Positions 43,372 through 51,469 of a stretch of DNA of 64,000 nt are shown piece by piece (position 1 is the first letter of the stretch; each line of letters begins with the position of its first letter). The stretch spans positions 186,001 through 250,000 of the forward strand of contig CALJLN010000047.1 of NCBI GenBank assembly GCA_937982565.1. Reading direction: 5' to 3'. The translations under genes and the position numbers were made by a program. The notes beneath the pieces were generated by a model, which was not told the origin of the DNA, did not search any database, and was given only the letters and a program-made list of their open reading frames with translations. The DNA comes from UBA2421 sp002343075. GTDB lineage: Bacteria > Planctomycetota > Phycisphaerae > Tepidisphaerales > Tepidisphaeraceae.

Positions 43372-45234
43372 CTAAGCCTGAATGGCGGCACTAACCGCTT
43401 TCAGCCACGTTCGCACTTCGCCATTCGGATCAATCGCCGTCAACATCGCAGGCGTCATCTTGTCGGCATACTCGCTGTTGAGTCGTCTCTTTGCGTTTGA
43501 CTCTTTTTTCTTCTGCTTATCCTTGTCCAGTGCCATCCATGTGCCCGCGCCCTCCGCATGCTCATGGATCGCTTGGGCAAGAAGACTCGGGACATCATCG
43601 AAATCCTTGCCGCTACCTGAGTAGTTGGCGAAGTCGGCGACTAGCAAGCGGTGATCGAGATAGTTCTCTAATTCGCGTCGGCTCGTGACAAACACCGTCG
43701 TATTCGCCTGCGCGGCGAACTGCTTGGCCGCAGCGTCGTACTTTGGAGGCGAGGGAGGCGCGACATCGCGATCCATCAAGTAGAACTCCTTGACGTTCAA
43801 CTGCTGCAATCGAGACACCCACAAGTCCAATGAGCTTCCTCCGAGCGGGACAAATACAAGTTTCCCGTCCAGTTCCGCCTGACGCAGATCAAGAATGTCG
43901 GCCTCTGTTTTGGAAAGAGTTGAAGATAGTCGATGCAGGCACTCGATGTCGTGGCGACCTTCAACGCCGAAGAAGGCCTTGACCTTATGGTCGGGCAACA
44001 CTCCGATGGAGGTCGTGATGTCTCGTAGCACAGCATCGTTGTCGCAGGCCTTCACAACGGGCTTGCCAACGTCCTTTGTGACGAAGCGAAGGGACGACTG
44101 CGGGAAGCGACGAGCCAAGACAGGTGTATGCGTAGTCAGGATGACTTGGCAGTCGGGCTTCTCGGCCAAAGACTCGAATGCCGCACACAGCATGCGCTGG
44201 TTGTGCGGATGTTGGCTCGTTTCAGGTTCCTCGACGGCGTAAATGACGCCCGTGTTATTCGTGAGCGCATCCCGTTCCGCCTGAGCGCGAAAGAAGCTCA
44301 AGAGGACGAGCCTGCGAGTGCCACTGCCTCGTTTGTTGATCGAGATCGCATCATCGCCAGTGAGACTTACGCTGAACAAGCTGTCCCAGTTCTTGTTTGT
44401 GACTCGCGGCGTCAGTTGGCTGGCCAACTGAGGATCAAGCTCGCGAATTTTATCCACGGTCCTATCGGCGATTTCTTTGACTTGCTGCTCGACGATCTTG
44501 ATCACATCCGCCAACGCCTCCTGCTGCGTGCGGATTGCATCTTTGATTGCGAGCTTCATCGGGTCTTGTGCTTCCGCATCCTGATCGGTGCTCGGGCGAT
44601 CTGCTTTGAAGAGCGCAAACGTTGGCAACGAAGTCTTCAACTGCTCCCAAATCTTGCCGCCCGTCTCGGACTTCAACTCCAGTTCTTTCTGCTGAATCTT
44701 CAAGTCAGCGCATGTTGCCCAGATGGCGCGACGAAGTTGCGTATTGACCTTTTGATCGACCGAGGACAAGTCGGCAGCAACATCCTTCGCTCGCTTCTTG
44801 AGGTCAGCGTTCTTTAGATCGAGCAAATCGCTCATTTGATCTGCTGAGGGGTGAAGGGCCACGACGTAGACACCCTTTGCCTTGGCTTTCTTCGCATCAC
44901 GCTGGCATTCGAACACTTTCACGATTTCAAGTCGCCCGTTCTCGTTGAGGAGATGTTCGTCCTTCAAGCTCGTCGGGAACGTCGCGTCGATAACCAGGTT
45001 GGACGGGCATTGATCGAAGACGCACGTAATCTTCATTTGCCCACCATCGCCGCAATGCACGCACAAGTCATCGGGCTCTGGGACATCGTCTGCGAAGAAG
45101 TGCTGCAAGGCGTCAAGAAAGGAGGACTTGCCTGCATCGTTCCGCCCAATCAGAACGGTCAGATCAGAAACATCGAGTGTGGCTTCGCCGTGGTAGCAGC
45201 GGAAATTGGTTAGTTTTACTTGAACCAGTCTCAT
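43372..45234 (-). CDS. OLD-like AAA+ ATPase with TOPRIM domain
   Basis: This is a 620-residue protein. The N-terminal ABC/SMC-type ATPase begins RLVQVKLTNFRCYHG with Walker A IGRNDAGKSS (about residue 30) and has VYAVEEPETSQHP plus QVILTTHTPVLA further on. A TOPRIM nuclease domain follows in the C-terminal third: FFGVEGRHDIECLHRL and, about 70 residues later, FYLMDRDVAPP. This is the architecture of overcoming-lysogenisation-defect (OLD) family nucleases such as the GajA subunit of Gabija. ATG 45234 is used. The gene lies between the DUF2130 gene and mod, each separated by only 12 to 13 bases. It is not accompanied by a GajB-type partner directly, though a UvrD-like helicase is encoded in the same operon. 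Confidence 0.85.
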   Translation of the reverse strand: MRLVQVKLTNFRCYHGEATLDVSDLTVLIGRNDAGKSSFLDALQHFFADDVPEPDDLCVHCGDGGQMKITCVFDQCPSNLVIDATFPTSLKDEHLLNENGRLEIVKVFECQRDAKKAKAKGVYVVALHPSADQMSDLLDLKNADLKKRAKDVAADLSSVDQKVNTQLRRAIWATCADLKIQQKELELKSETGGKIWEQLKTSLPTFALFKADRPSTDQDAEAQDPMKLAIKDAIRTQQEALADVIKIVEQQVKEIADRTVDKIRELDPQLASQLTPRVTNKNWDSLFSVSLTGDDAISINKRGSGTRRLVLLSFFRAQAERDALTNNTGVIYAVEEPETSQHPHNQRMLCAAFESLAEKPDCQVILTTHTPVLARRFPQSSLRFVTKDVGKPVVKACDNDAVLRDITTSIGVLPDHKVKAFFGVEGRHDIECLHRLSSTLSKTEADILDLRQAELDGKLVFVPLGGSSLDLWVSRLQQLNVKEFYLMDRDVAPPSPPKYDAAAKQFAAQANTTVFVTSRRELENYLDHRLLVADFANYSGSGKDFDDVPSLLAQAIHEHAEGAGTWMALDKDKQKKKESNAKRRLNSEYADKMTPAMLTAIDPNGEVRTWLKAVSAAIQA

Positions 45235-45247
45235 ACATAATCCCCGT

Positions 45248-46786
45248 TCATGTGGTTGCTTTGGCCCCTGAGTCTTCGAGCAGCTTTGGCTCAAGGCCGT
45301 CGATCTCTTGAAGCGTCTTTCCAGCGATACCCTGTAGCTCGCCGTACATCCCGACAGTTGCCTCCATCACGCGGGTGATCTGCTCTTCACGCTTCGCCCA
45401 TTGCTTGAGCGTCGTCTTCTTCTCCTTCGTGAGGTCGTCGGCCATGTTCGAGAAGGCTTCGACGATTGCCTGAACACGAAGGCGGAACTTCGAACCCGTG
45501 AGGTACTGATAGATCATCTCCATCTTGGTCTGCTGACCCTCGGTCGCTTGGCGGGCGCAGTTGACCTCGATAAGCATCTGGCGAAGCGACATGGCTACAG
45601 GGACGAGCGTTCGAGGGTGCGTGATCCACACACCGTCGATCTGACCGAACGTCTCGACACCCTTTGGAAGCACCGTCGTGACAATGACGGCGATCTCGGC
45701 CTTGGCCGCGCGCTGATCCTCACGCAGCTTGGACAGCCAACCGTCCTGCCAGTTCTTCGTGCGTTTGCTCTCCCAGAGAATCGTTCCGCATACACTGCCA
45801 GCGGGTGTGATGACTTTCTGCACGAGATCGCCGCCATGCTCGCCTTTCGGAACAGGCGCGACCGAATCGTGCGGAAACTTCGCGCTGAGAATCGATTCGA
45901 GTTGGAGTTCGAGAACCTCGCCCTGTAGCTGCTGGGAGCCTTGCTCGGCTTTCCGCTTCAGTTCCTCGATCTGCTTTTGCATGCCGAGAATCGTTTGCTC
46001 TTTCTCCATCACCCGAAGCTGCAACTCATCTCCTGCCTCTTTCTTTCCCTGCTCCCGAGCGGTGGTCAGGCTTTCCTGGACGCGCTTCTCGATGGTCAGT
46101 TCCATCTCACGCTTGGCATCGTCAAGCTCTCGCTGCTTACGGATAAGTTCCGCTTGGGCCTTCTGGGCTTCGGCGAGCTTCTCGTCACGCTGTTTCAGGA
46201 CCACTTGAAGCTCGGACAGTTCCTTCACCTTCTGCTCGATGTCTTGCGAAAAGAGCATCTTGGCCTTGCGAGCTTCGTCTACGGCAATCTTCTCCTTCTC
46301 TGCCTTCACCTGCTCGGTCACTTGCTCTTGGACCGACTGCTGCGCCTTCTCCAAGGTCAGTTCCAAGTCGCGCTTTGCGTCATCGAGTTCGCGCTGTTTG
46401 CGAAGGAGGTCCGCTTGCGCCTTCTGAGCTTCGGCGAGCTTCTCGTCTCGCTGTTTGAGGACCACCTGAAGGTCGGTCAATTCCTTGGCTCGTTGTTCAA
46501 GCTCGTTGCCGAGTTCGAGCTTTGCCTTCTTCGATTCATCAGCGGCAATCTTCGCGCGTTCGAGTTTCAGCTTTTCGGCGATCTGGTGATCGACCGACTC
46601 CCTTTCCTTTGCCAGCATCGCTTCGCGTTCTCGAAGAGCCTGTTCCTTCTTCGTGAACTCCGCGTTCTGCGCCGTGAGTCGGCTCTCGAACTCTCGCTTC
46701 GTTGATGCAATCAGGGGCGCAGCGAGCGACTCGGTGAGCTTGATCTCGTTCTGGCACTTCGGGCACGTAATTGTCGGCTCTGTCAC
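45248..46786 (-). CDS. DUF2130 coiled-coil protein with zinc-ribbon N-terminus
   Basis: This is a 512-residue protein. It has a two-cysteine CPKC element at the N-terminus, a coiled coil of about 280 residues, and a C-terminal DUF2130 domain. That domain is predicted to have a restriction-endonuclease-like core (HGGDLVQKV, then GTILWESKRTKNW). The coiled coil holds two copies of an 87-residue unit that are nearly identical over about 47 residues. GTG 46786 is preferred to GTG 46801 because a perfect AAGGAGG lies 5 bases before it. It is the second gene of the minus-strand operon, 27 bases after the SNF2 gene. DUF2130 proteins are frequent in defence islands but uncharacterised. Confidence 0.8.
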   Translation of the reverse strand: MTEPTITCPKCQNEIKLTESLAAPLIASTKREFESRLTAQNAEFTKKEQALREREAMLAKERESVDHQIAEKLKLERAKIAADESKKAKLELGNELEQRAKELTDLQVVLKQRDEKLAEAQKAQADLLRKQRELDDAKRDLELTLEKAQQSVQEQVTEQVKAEKEKIAVDEARKAKMLFSQDIEQKVKELSELQVVLKQRDEKLAEAQKAQAELIRKQRELDDAKREMELTIEKRVQESLTTAREQGKKEAGDELQLRVMEKEQTILGMQKQIEELKRKAEQGSQQLQGEVLELQLESILSAKFPHDSVAPVPKGEHGGDLVQKVITPAGSVCGTILWESKRTKNWQDGWLSKLREDQRAAKAEIAVIVTTVLPKGVETFGQIDGVWITHPRTLVPVAMSLRQMLIEVNCARQATEGQQTKMEMIYQYLTGSKFRLRVQAIVEAFSNMADDLTKEKKTTLKQWAKREEQITRVMEATVGMYGELQGIAGKTLQEIDGLEPKLLEDSGAKATT

Positions 46787-46813
46787 ATCAGCCTCCTTCA
46801 CCTGAATGTCATC

Positions 46814-49690
46814 TCATGCAACGGTCCACTTCGCGGAGAACACCACTTGCGACTCATGCTTCGTCTGAAGCTGTTTCTCGATGTCGCCGATGAGTCCGTT
46901 GCGCCGCTCATCAACCTTGTCCTGCTCGACGTAAAGCTCGGCACGTTTCTTCTTACGGCTCGATTCCAGTTCCTTGATCTGTCGCTGAGCTTCGAGCTTC
47001 TCGGCAAGCGTTGCCGCCAACGCGCCAGCCTTGCGGGCATCTCGGATGGCAACGTCAATCTCTTTGATCTCGCGTTCGAGGCCGACCTTGAGGTCATCCG
47101 ACCAACGGTCGAGCTTCTCGACCTCTTCGTCGAAGAAGGTCGCGTTGCGTTGGCTGACTTCGCCCAAGCGAGCTTGGAGCAACTGCTCTCGAACGAACGA
47201 CAGATCAGGCACGGTCATCGCCGTCGATCCGTCGAGCCGCGCTGGCAGCAGAAGCATCTTGCGGAGCGTTTCTTCATCGAGCGGCTCGCCGTGATCGGTC
47301 TGGGCCGCAAGGAGTAGGAACTCCTCAGTATCGAGCGACGTGACCGTCAGCTTGGACAGTTCGAGCCAACCCGACTTGCCGACGAGCGGCTTGACGAGGC
47401 TGACGACTTGGCCGTGGGCGGTGTAGTCGAAGACGATCTGTTGCGGATCGAGGGAACGGCCAAGGGCTGCATCGATCAGACGGACGGCCAACGGATGATC
47501 CTGGCGGTAGAACGTATCGCCCAGCCGCTCGGCAACTTTCCAGTCGAGGTGGTAGTGGCCAGCAGGCGCATCCGCGCCGCGATACTCGAAGCGCGGCTGG
47601 TTGGAGTCGAAGGTCGCGTTTCCGTCGAGTTCGATGCGAGTGAGGGCCAGCAGCCAACGCTCGCGGTCGTTCAGGCTTTCAAGCGTCTTGTCCTTGTTGA
47701 TACGAAGACGCTCGGCCACGTCCTGATCGAAGTTCTCAAGCAACGCCTGGCGTGTCACCGCCATCTGCTTTGTGATCTGGTCGTCGAGTTCCGCTTGCAG
47801 GCGGTCAAAGGCAGTCTTGATCTCGGCTTCATTGCGACAGGTCTGGTACACGTCCGCGATGCGGCGTTCAATGTCTACGCCCGACTCGATGGCCCCAAGC
47901 ACTTCATCGCTCGCGCCGAAGACGCCGTTGAACAGGTTGAACTTCTCACTGAGCAACTGGAAGACTCGCTGGTCGGCGTGGTTGCGGGTGTTGATGAAGT
48001 TCAACACGACGACATCGTGTTTCTGGCCGTAGCGATGGCACCGACCGATCCGCTGTTCGATGCGCTGCGGGTTCCACGGCAGGTCGTAGTTGACGACGAG
48101 CGAGCAGAACTGGAGGTTCACACCTTCTGCCGCCGCTTCAGTTGCGATCAGCACCGTCGCCCGCTCGCGGAACTCCTCGACGATGGCAGCTTTCATGTCC
48201 ACGGCCTTCGAGCCAGTGATGATCTCGCCGCCTTTATGACGCTCAATCCATGCCTGATAGATCGCCGCCGAGTTCGGGTCGTTGTTCGACCCGTTTATCA
48301 TCGCGAGTTGGCCGTCGTAGCCGTTGCGCGACAGCAGTTCGAAGAGATACGCCTGCGTTCGCCTGGACTCGGTGAAGATGACGGCCTTGCGAGCCGCGCC
48401 AAGGCCCAAAGCCTTCTCCAGAGCCATGGCGAGGGCTGGGAGCAGCTTCTCCCCCTTGGCGTTGATCTTGATGCTGTCAGCGAGCGCACCGAAGCGATGT
48501 AGCTCGGCAAGTTCGTCCTTGAGCAGCTTGGGATCGATCCGTCCATCGTCATCGTCATCGTCATCGGCGTCGTCGCCTCCGACTTCGGTTTTGTCCGTGG
48601 ACTCTGCGTCTTCATCGGAGTCGGCAATTTCCTCTTCAAGCTCGTCGATGCCTTCGATGTCTTCGTCGTTGAAGACCTGAAGCTGGTCGCCAAGCCGTTC
48701 GAGTCTGCGAGTGACGCCGTTGATCGTGCCTGCGACGGCGAAGGTCGAGGACGCCAAGAGTTTTCGAAAAACGAGCGTGATCAGATGTCGCTGGCTGGCG
48801 GGCAGCGCAATGAGCGTCTCGCGCTGAAGGAATGCCGAGATGCTGTCGTAGAGCGTCTGCTCTTCATCGCTCGGGCTGAAGTCCTGGGTAATCGGAACGC
48901 GCTTAGTGAACGGGATGTACTCGACCACCTGCTTGCGGAGCGTACGAGAAACAATCGGTTTGAGACGCTCTCGAAGAACGCGGTTGCGCTCGCCGTCATC
49001 GGCGATCTTGAGGAACTGATCTCGGAACGAAGCCGCATCGCCGAAGACATGATCGTCGATGAGGCTGACGATACCGTAAAGCTCCATCAGCGAGTTCTGA
49101 AGCGGCGTAGCCGTCAGGAACAGCTTGGGCGCGGGGCCGATGGCGTCACCGATCCGACGAGCGGTCTTTGCGTCGGCCTTGTACACGTTTCGGAGACGGT
49201 GCGCCTCGTCGATAACGGCAGTGTCCCAACTGATCTGCTTGATCTCATCGGCATGGCCCGCAGCGAACTGGTACGAGCAGATGATGAGCGAGTCAGTACG
49301 GTCGAAGGGGTTGAGTCTGCCGTTCTTTTTCTCGGCGAGGTATGCCTTAGCATCCAGCACTGCTGTGGGCAGGTAGAACTTCTCGCGGAGTTCCTGCTGC
49401 CATTGCTTGCGGAGGATGGCGGGCACAATGAGAAGAATGTGGCGACGGCGTTCGGCCCATCGTTGCGCCAGCACGATGCCTGCTTCGATGGTCTTACCGA
49501 GGCCGACTTCATCCGCGAGGATCGCGCCGCGCGACAGAGGCGACCGCAGCGCGAACAAAGCCGCTTCAACTTGGTGGGGATTCAGATCGACGCGCGAGTT
49601 GGCGATGGAGCGAGAGAGATTTTCAACGCTCCCAGATGACCCCTTGAGGGTCAGAAGATGCGCCCAGTATTTGGCGTGAAATGGCGTCAT
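46814..49690 (-). CDS. SNF2-family DEAD/DEAH helicase (RapA-like)
   Basis: This is a 958-residue Swi2/Snf2 ATPase, first gene of the eight-gene operon. Motif I is DEVGLGKTIEAG (about 60), motif II DEAHRLRN, motif III LTATPLQN, motif V AAAEGVNLQF and motif VI QRIGRCHRYGQ. Between the two RecA lobes is an acidic insertion of about 40 residues with a run of seven Asp encoded by a GATGAC microsatellite near 48543-48567. The C-terminal 130 residues form a coiled coil. Related helicases occur with methyltransferases in anti-phage clusters (DISARM, Hma-type). ATG 49690 is used; the promoter must lie in the 300 bases upstream, but I could not define it. Confidence 0.9.
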   Translation of the reverse strand: MTPFHAKYWAHLLTLKGSSGSVENLSRSIANSRVDLNPHQVEAALFALRSPLSRGAILADEVGLGKTIEAGIVLAQRWAERRRHILLIVPAILRKQWQQELREKFYLPTAVLDAKAYLAEKKNGRLNPFDRTDSLIICSYQFAAGHADEIKQISWDTAVIDEAHRLRNVYKADAKTARRIGDAIGPAPKLFLTATPLQNSLMELYGIVSLIDDHVFGDAASFRDQFLKIADDGERNRVLRERLKPIVSRTLRKQVVEYIPFTKRVPITQDFSPSDEEQTLYDSISAFLQRETLIALPASQRHLITLVFRKLLASSTFAVAGTINGVTRRLERLGDQLQVFNDEDIEGIDELEEEIADSDEDAESTDKTEVGGDDADDDDDDDGRIDPKLLKDELAELHRFGALADSIKINAKGEKLLPALAMALEKALGLGAARKAVIFTESRRTQAYLFELLSRNGYDGQLAMINGSNNDPNSAAIYQAWIERHKGGEIITGSKAVDMKAAIVEEFRERATVLIATEAAAEGVNLQFCSLVVNYDLPWNPQRIEQRIGRCHRYGQKHDVVVLNFINTRNHADQRVFQLLSEKFNLFNGVFGASDEVLGAIESGVDIERRIADVYQTCRNEAEIKTAFDRLQAELDDQITKQMAVTRQALLENFDQDVAERLRINKDKTLESLNDRERWLLALTRIELDGNATFDSNQPRFEYRGADAPAGHYHLDWKVAERLGDTFYRQDHPLAVRLIDAALGRSLDPQQIVFDYTAHGQVVSLVKPLVGKSGWLELSKLTVTSLDTEEFLLLAAQTDHGEPLDEETLRKMLLLPARLDGSTAMTVPDLSFVREQLLQARLGEVSQRNATFFDEEVEKLDRWSDDLKVGLEREIKEIDVAIRDARKAGALAATLAEKLEAQRQIKELESSRKKKRAELYVEQDKVDERRNGLIGDIEKQLQTKHESQVVFSAKWTVA

Positions 49691-50005
49691 CGTTCGTTCG
49701 CATCATGAGTGCAACCAGCTATTCCGCTTCGCGCACAAGCAGCGAGACGGGTTCGTTGATCCGATTGAACTCACGCTGACTTGACGCTCGTCCCCTCGGA
49801 AGTGCTAACGTCTGCGAATAGCGGACATTACGGCTTGAAAGAATACCCGAAGCTGCCGTCTAAATCCATCATCCGTACGCCACTGACGACATGCTGTCAG
49901 TGGACGTTGCGCTCCCGAAAGGGAAACGGGCAGCGTGCCCCATCCAGAAAGGGAACCCCCACAAGGGTTTGGAGTGCCAACTCACCTGAATGGGGGTGGG
50001 CAAGG
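49691..50005. other. intergenic region upstream of the defence operon
   Basis: About 315 bases without a gene. It contains an inverted repeat CCACTGAC (49880-49887) and GTCAGTGG (49896-49903) with an eight-base spacer, which could be an operator or a hairpin. The phrase GAAAGGGAA occurs twice, near 49917 and 49947. It should hold the promoter of the SNF2-led operon; I see no convincing -35/-10 pair on the minus strand. Confidence 0.4.
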
Positions 50006-50383
50006 TCAGCCCGCCGATTGATCGTCCGTCGTCTTCTGCCGCGCCAGTCCGCCGTCGATCAGCGCGTTGACGGCATCGACTTTCGGCACCGCGATGTCGA
50101 AGCGGAGGACGACTCGACCTCCGTCGTTCAAGCCCATGAGTAGCGACCTCGCGCCTTCCGCTTCGCGGCGGATCATCTGCTCGGTGTCTTTCAACTGGTC
50201 GGCAACGGCGAATCCGATTCGCTTCAACGCTTCGGCGGGCGTCAGCACGATGTCGCGGTCGAGCGTGGGGCCGAGCAACAGGTGGTAGCTTGGGTCGGAG
50301 GCATGCAGCCCGTCGTCGGATGCCGAGAGGTCGGCTTCGAGGATGTCGTTCTCGTTCGTGATGCTGACGATGACGTAGTTCAT
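50006..50383 (-). CDS. small hypothetical protein
   Basis: This is a 125-residue protein of unknown function, beginning MNYVIVSITNENDILEADLSASDDG at ATG 50383. It looks like a small alpha/beta domain with a helix near residues 50 to 90 (LTPAEALKRIGFAVADQLKDTEQMIRRE) and a beta strand pair (GRVVLRFDIAVPKVD). It contains no signal or membrane segment. The 5' region carries the TTTTGGGATGGGT / TTCACAGG element shared with two neighbouring small genes, so they are probably coregulated. It has no strong ribosome site. Confidence 0.6.
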   Translation of the reverse strand: MNYVIVSITNENDILEADLSASDDGLHASDPSYHLLLGPTLDRDIVLTPAEALKRIGFAVADQLKDTEQMIRREAEGARSLLMGLNDGGRVVLRFDIAVPKVDAVNALIDGGLARQKTTDDQSAG

Positions 50384-50405
50384 GCTGCGGCGGAATCCTA
50401 GCGCG

Positions 50406-50451
50406 CCTGTGAACGGCGACGACGGCGGGCACGCTCGCACCCATCCCAAAA
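50406..50451 (-). promoter_or_regulatory. shared bipartite 5' element, copy A
   Basis: On the minus strand TTTTGGGATGGGT (50451-50439) is followed 25 bases later by TTCACAGG (50413-50406), ending 22 bases before the start codon of the gene at 50383. The same pair occurs before the genes at 50933 and, with TTCACAAG, at 51337. Confidence 0.5.
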
Positions 50452-50468
50452 GAGAAAAGCTGTGTCGC

Positions 50469-50487
50469 GGGATACATAAGGTATCCC
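50469..50487. promoter_or_regulatory. inverted repeat, candidate operator
   Basis: GGGATAC (50469-50475) and GTATCCC (50481-50487) form a perfect 7-base dyad around ATAAG. On the minus strand a TTGTCA hexamer lies a few bases upstream, so the dyad could overlap a promoter of the small gene at 50383. Confidence 0.35.
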
Positions 50488-50621
50488 CAAATGACAACGG
50501 CTCAAAAGGTCAGATGGGGGTAGGGTTGGGGTGTGCCCCTTGAAACATTTTTTCGCGCCACGAAATCGTCGGCCCCATCGGCTGCGTACCGAATAGGGCC
50601 GACGCGATCTGTGACCTCCGC

Positions 50622-50933
50622 TCAAATCATCTCCCATGATCCATCAGCGCGCTGGTACTCGATGTCGGTCGCGCCCGCGTTCGGCTTTCCGAAATCATCG
50701 AGCGGTCGGAACTCCGCTTCGTCGCCGTCGTCGTCTGTGATGACCATGATCCCCTCGTAGTACACCTCGCCGTCGCCGTCCTTCATGCGGAATGTGCGGC
50801 CCTGCGGATGCGCGATGATCTCGGCGGCTGTGAGCTTCGCGTTACGCGGGCCGACCATGCCTACCGCGTTGGCGTTCGACGGCTGGCGCGCATCTGGGTC
50901 AGCGATGAAGTCTTTCGTGATTGTCCAAGGCAT
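50622..50933 (-). CDS. small acidic hypothetical protein
   Basis: This is a 103-residue, acidic protein starting MPWTITKDFIADPDARQPSN at ATG 50933, after a strong AAGGAGA. It has a helix (LTAAEIIAHPQG) and a beta-rich C-terminal half (TFRMKDGDGEVYYEGIMVITDDDGDEAEFRPLDDFG). The MxWTITKD...GPR...G..FRMxDDDGE pattern recalls small uncharacterised proteins of many mobile elements and plasmids, as I remember them, but I cannot give a family name. It carries the shared bipartite 5' element (50968-51010). Between its stop and the next gene lie 120 bases with the dyad at 50469. Confidence 0.65.
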   Translation of the reverse strand: MPWTITKDFIADPDARQPSNANAVGMVGPRNAKLTAAEIIAHPQGRTFRMKDGDGEVYYEGIMVITDDDGDEAEFRPLDDFGKPNAGATDIEYQRADGSWEMI

Positions 50934-50967
50934 CTGATTCTCCTTTGCTGACCGATGCCCACCGTAC

Positions 50968-51010
50968 CCTGTGAACTCGACGGCGCGAGGAGGCGGCACC
51001 CATCCCAAAA
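50968..51010 (-). promoter_or_regulatory. shared bipartite 5' element, copy B
   Basis: On the minus strand TTTTGGGATGGGT (51010-50998) is followed 22 bases later by TTCACAGG (50975-50968), 34 bases before the ATG at 50933. It matches copy A exactly in both parts. Confidence 0.5.
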
Positions 51011-51034
51011 CTCACTCGGCCCCCATACGGCTCA

Positions 51035-51337
51035 TCAGTAGTCGTCGGGCGTCAAGATGCAGGTGCTCGACCGATCCGCTTCTGTGATGACCCAGAGCTT
51101 CGTCTGGCCGTCCTTCAGCAGGTATGCAGAGAACACCCGTTCGCCATGCGCAACAGCGTCGTCGTTCGCCTTCCAATCCTCCTTGCAGACCGTGCCGTAG
51201 TCGCCTGTGACGTTGCGCGTCAGAAGCTCATGCGCCGAGTCGCCAGTCCTGGCGAGTGCCGCCAGCGCGGCGGGCGTAGCGACAATGCGACCGAGCGGAA
51301 ACTTCGGACCCGATGATGTGTTGTTGGTAGCGATCAT
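51035..51337 (-). CDS. small hypothetical protein
   Basis: This is a 100-residue protein starting MIATNNTSSGPKFPLGRIVATPAA at ATG 51337. It has a helix with LAALARTGDSAHELL, then RNVTGDYG and a C-terminal beta-rich part ending KDGQTKLWVITEADRSSTCILTPDDY. The pattern of the last half (FSAYLLxDGxxxWVITEADRSxTxxLLPxDY) recalls plasmid- and ICE-borne proteins of unknown function. It is divergent from the amidoligase gene, with 132 bases between the starts. Its leader has copy C of the shared element. Confidence 0.68.
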   Translation of the reverse strand: MIATNNTSSGPKFPLGRIVATPAALAALARTGDSAHELLTRNVTGDYGTVCKEDWKANDDAVAHGERVFSAYLLKDGQTKLWVITEADRSSTCILTPDDY

Positions 51338-51358
51338 GCGGTACGGGAAGCCGCCGCG

Positions 51359-51396
51359 CTTGTGAAGTCCCAACGCTTCGAAGACCCATCCCAAAA
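51359..51396 (-). promoter_or_regulatory. shared bipartite 5' element, copy C
   Basis: On the minus strand TTTTGGGATGGGT (51396-51384) is followed 17 bases later by TTCACAAG (51366-51359), 21 bases before ATG 51337. It sits in the divergent region also serving the amidoligase gene, whose plus-strand leader contains the related TCTCACAGG near 51417. Confidence 0.45.
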
Positions 51397-51469
51397 CCAC
51401 GGCCCGCTGGGCTGAATCTCACAGGCTCCTCGCTCGCGCCTTCGACGGTCCTAACAAGGAGCGTCTGAA

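Noticed and set aside
43372..45234. Calling the OLD ATPase plus UvrD-like helicase a Gabija system
   Set aside because: GajA and GajB are normally adjacent; here four genes intervene and the helicase carries NERD and zinc-ribbon domains not typical of GajB.
48543..48567. GATGAC-type microsatellite resembling a short tandem array
   Set aside because: It is in frame within the SNF2 helicase gene and encodes an acidic linker; not a CRISPR array or regulatory repeat.
50439..51396. Regular spacing of ACCCATCCCAAAA copies, considered as a CRISPR-like array
   Set aside because: Copies are 13 bases, about 390 to 560 bases apart, and separated by genes rather than spacers.
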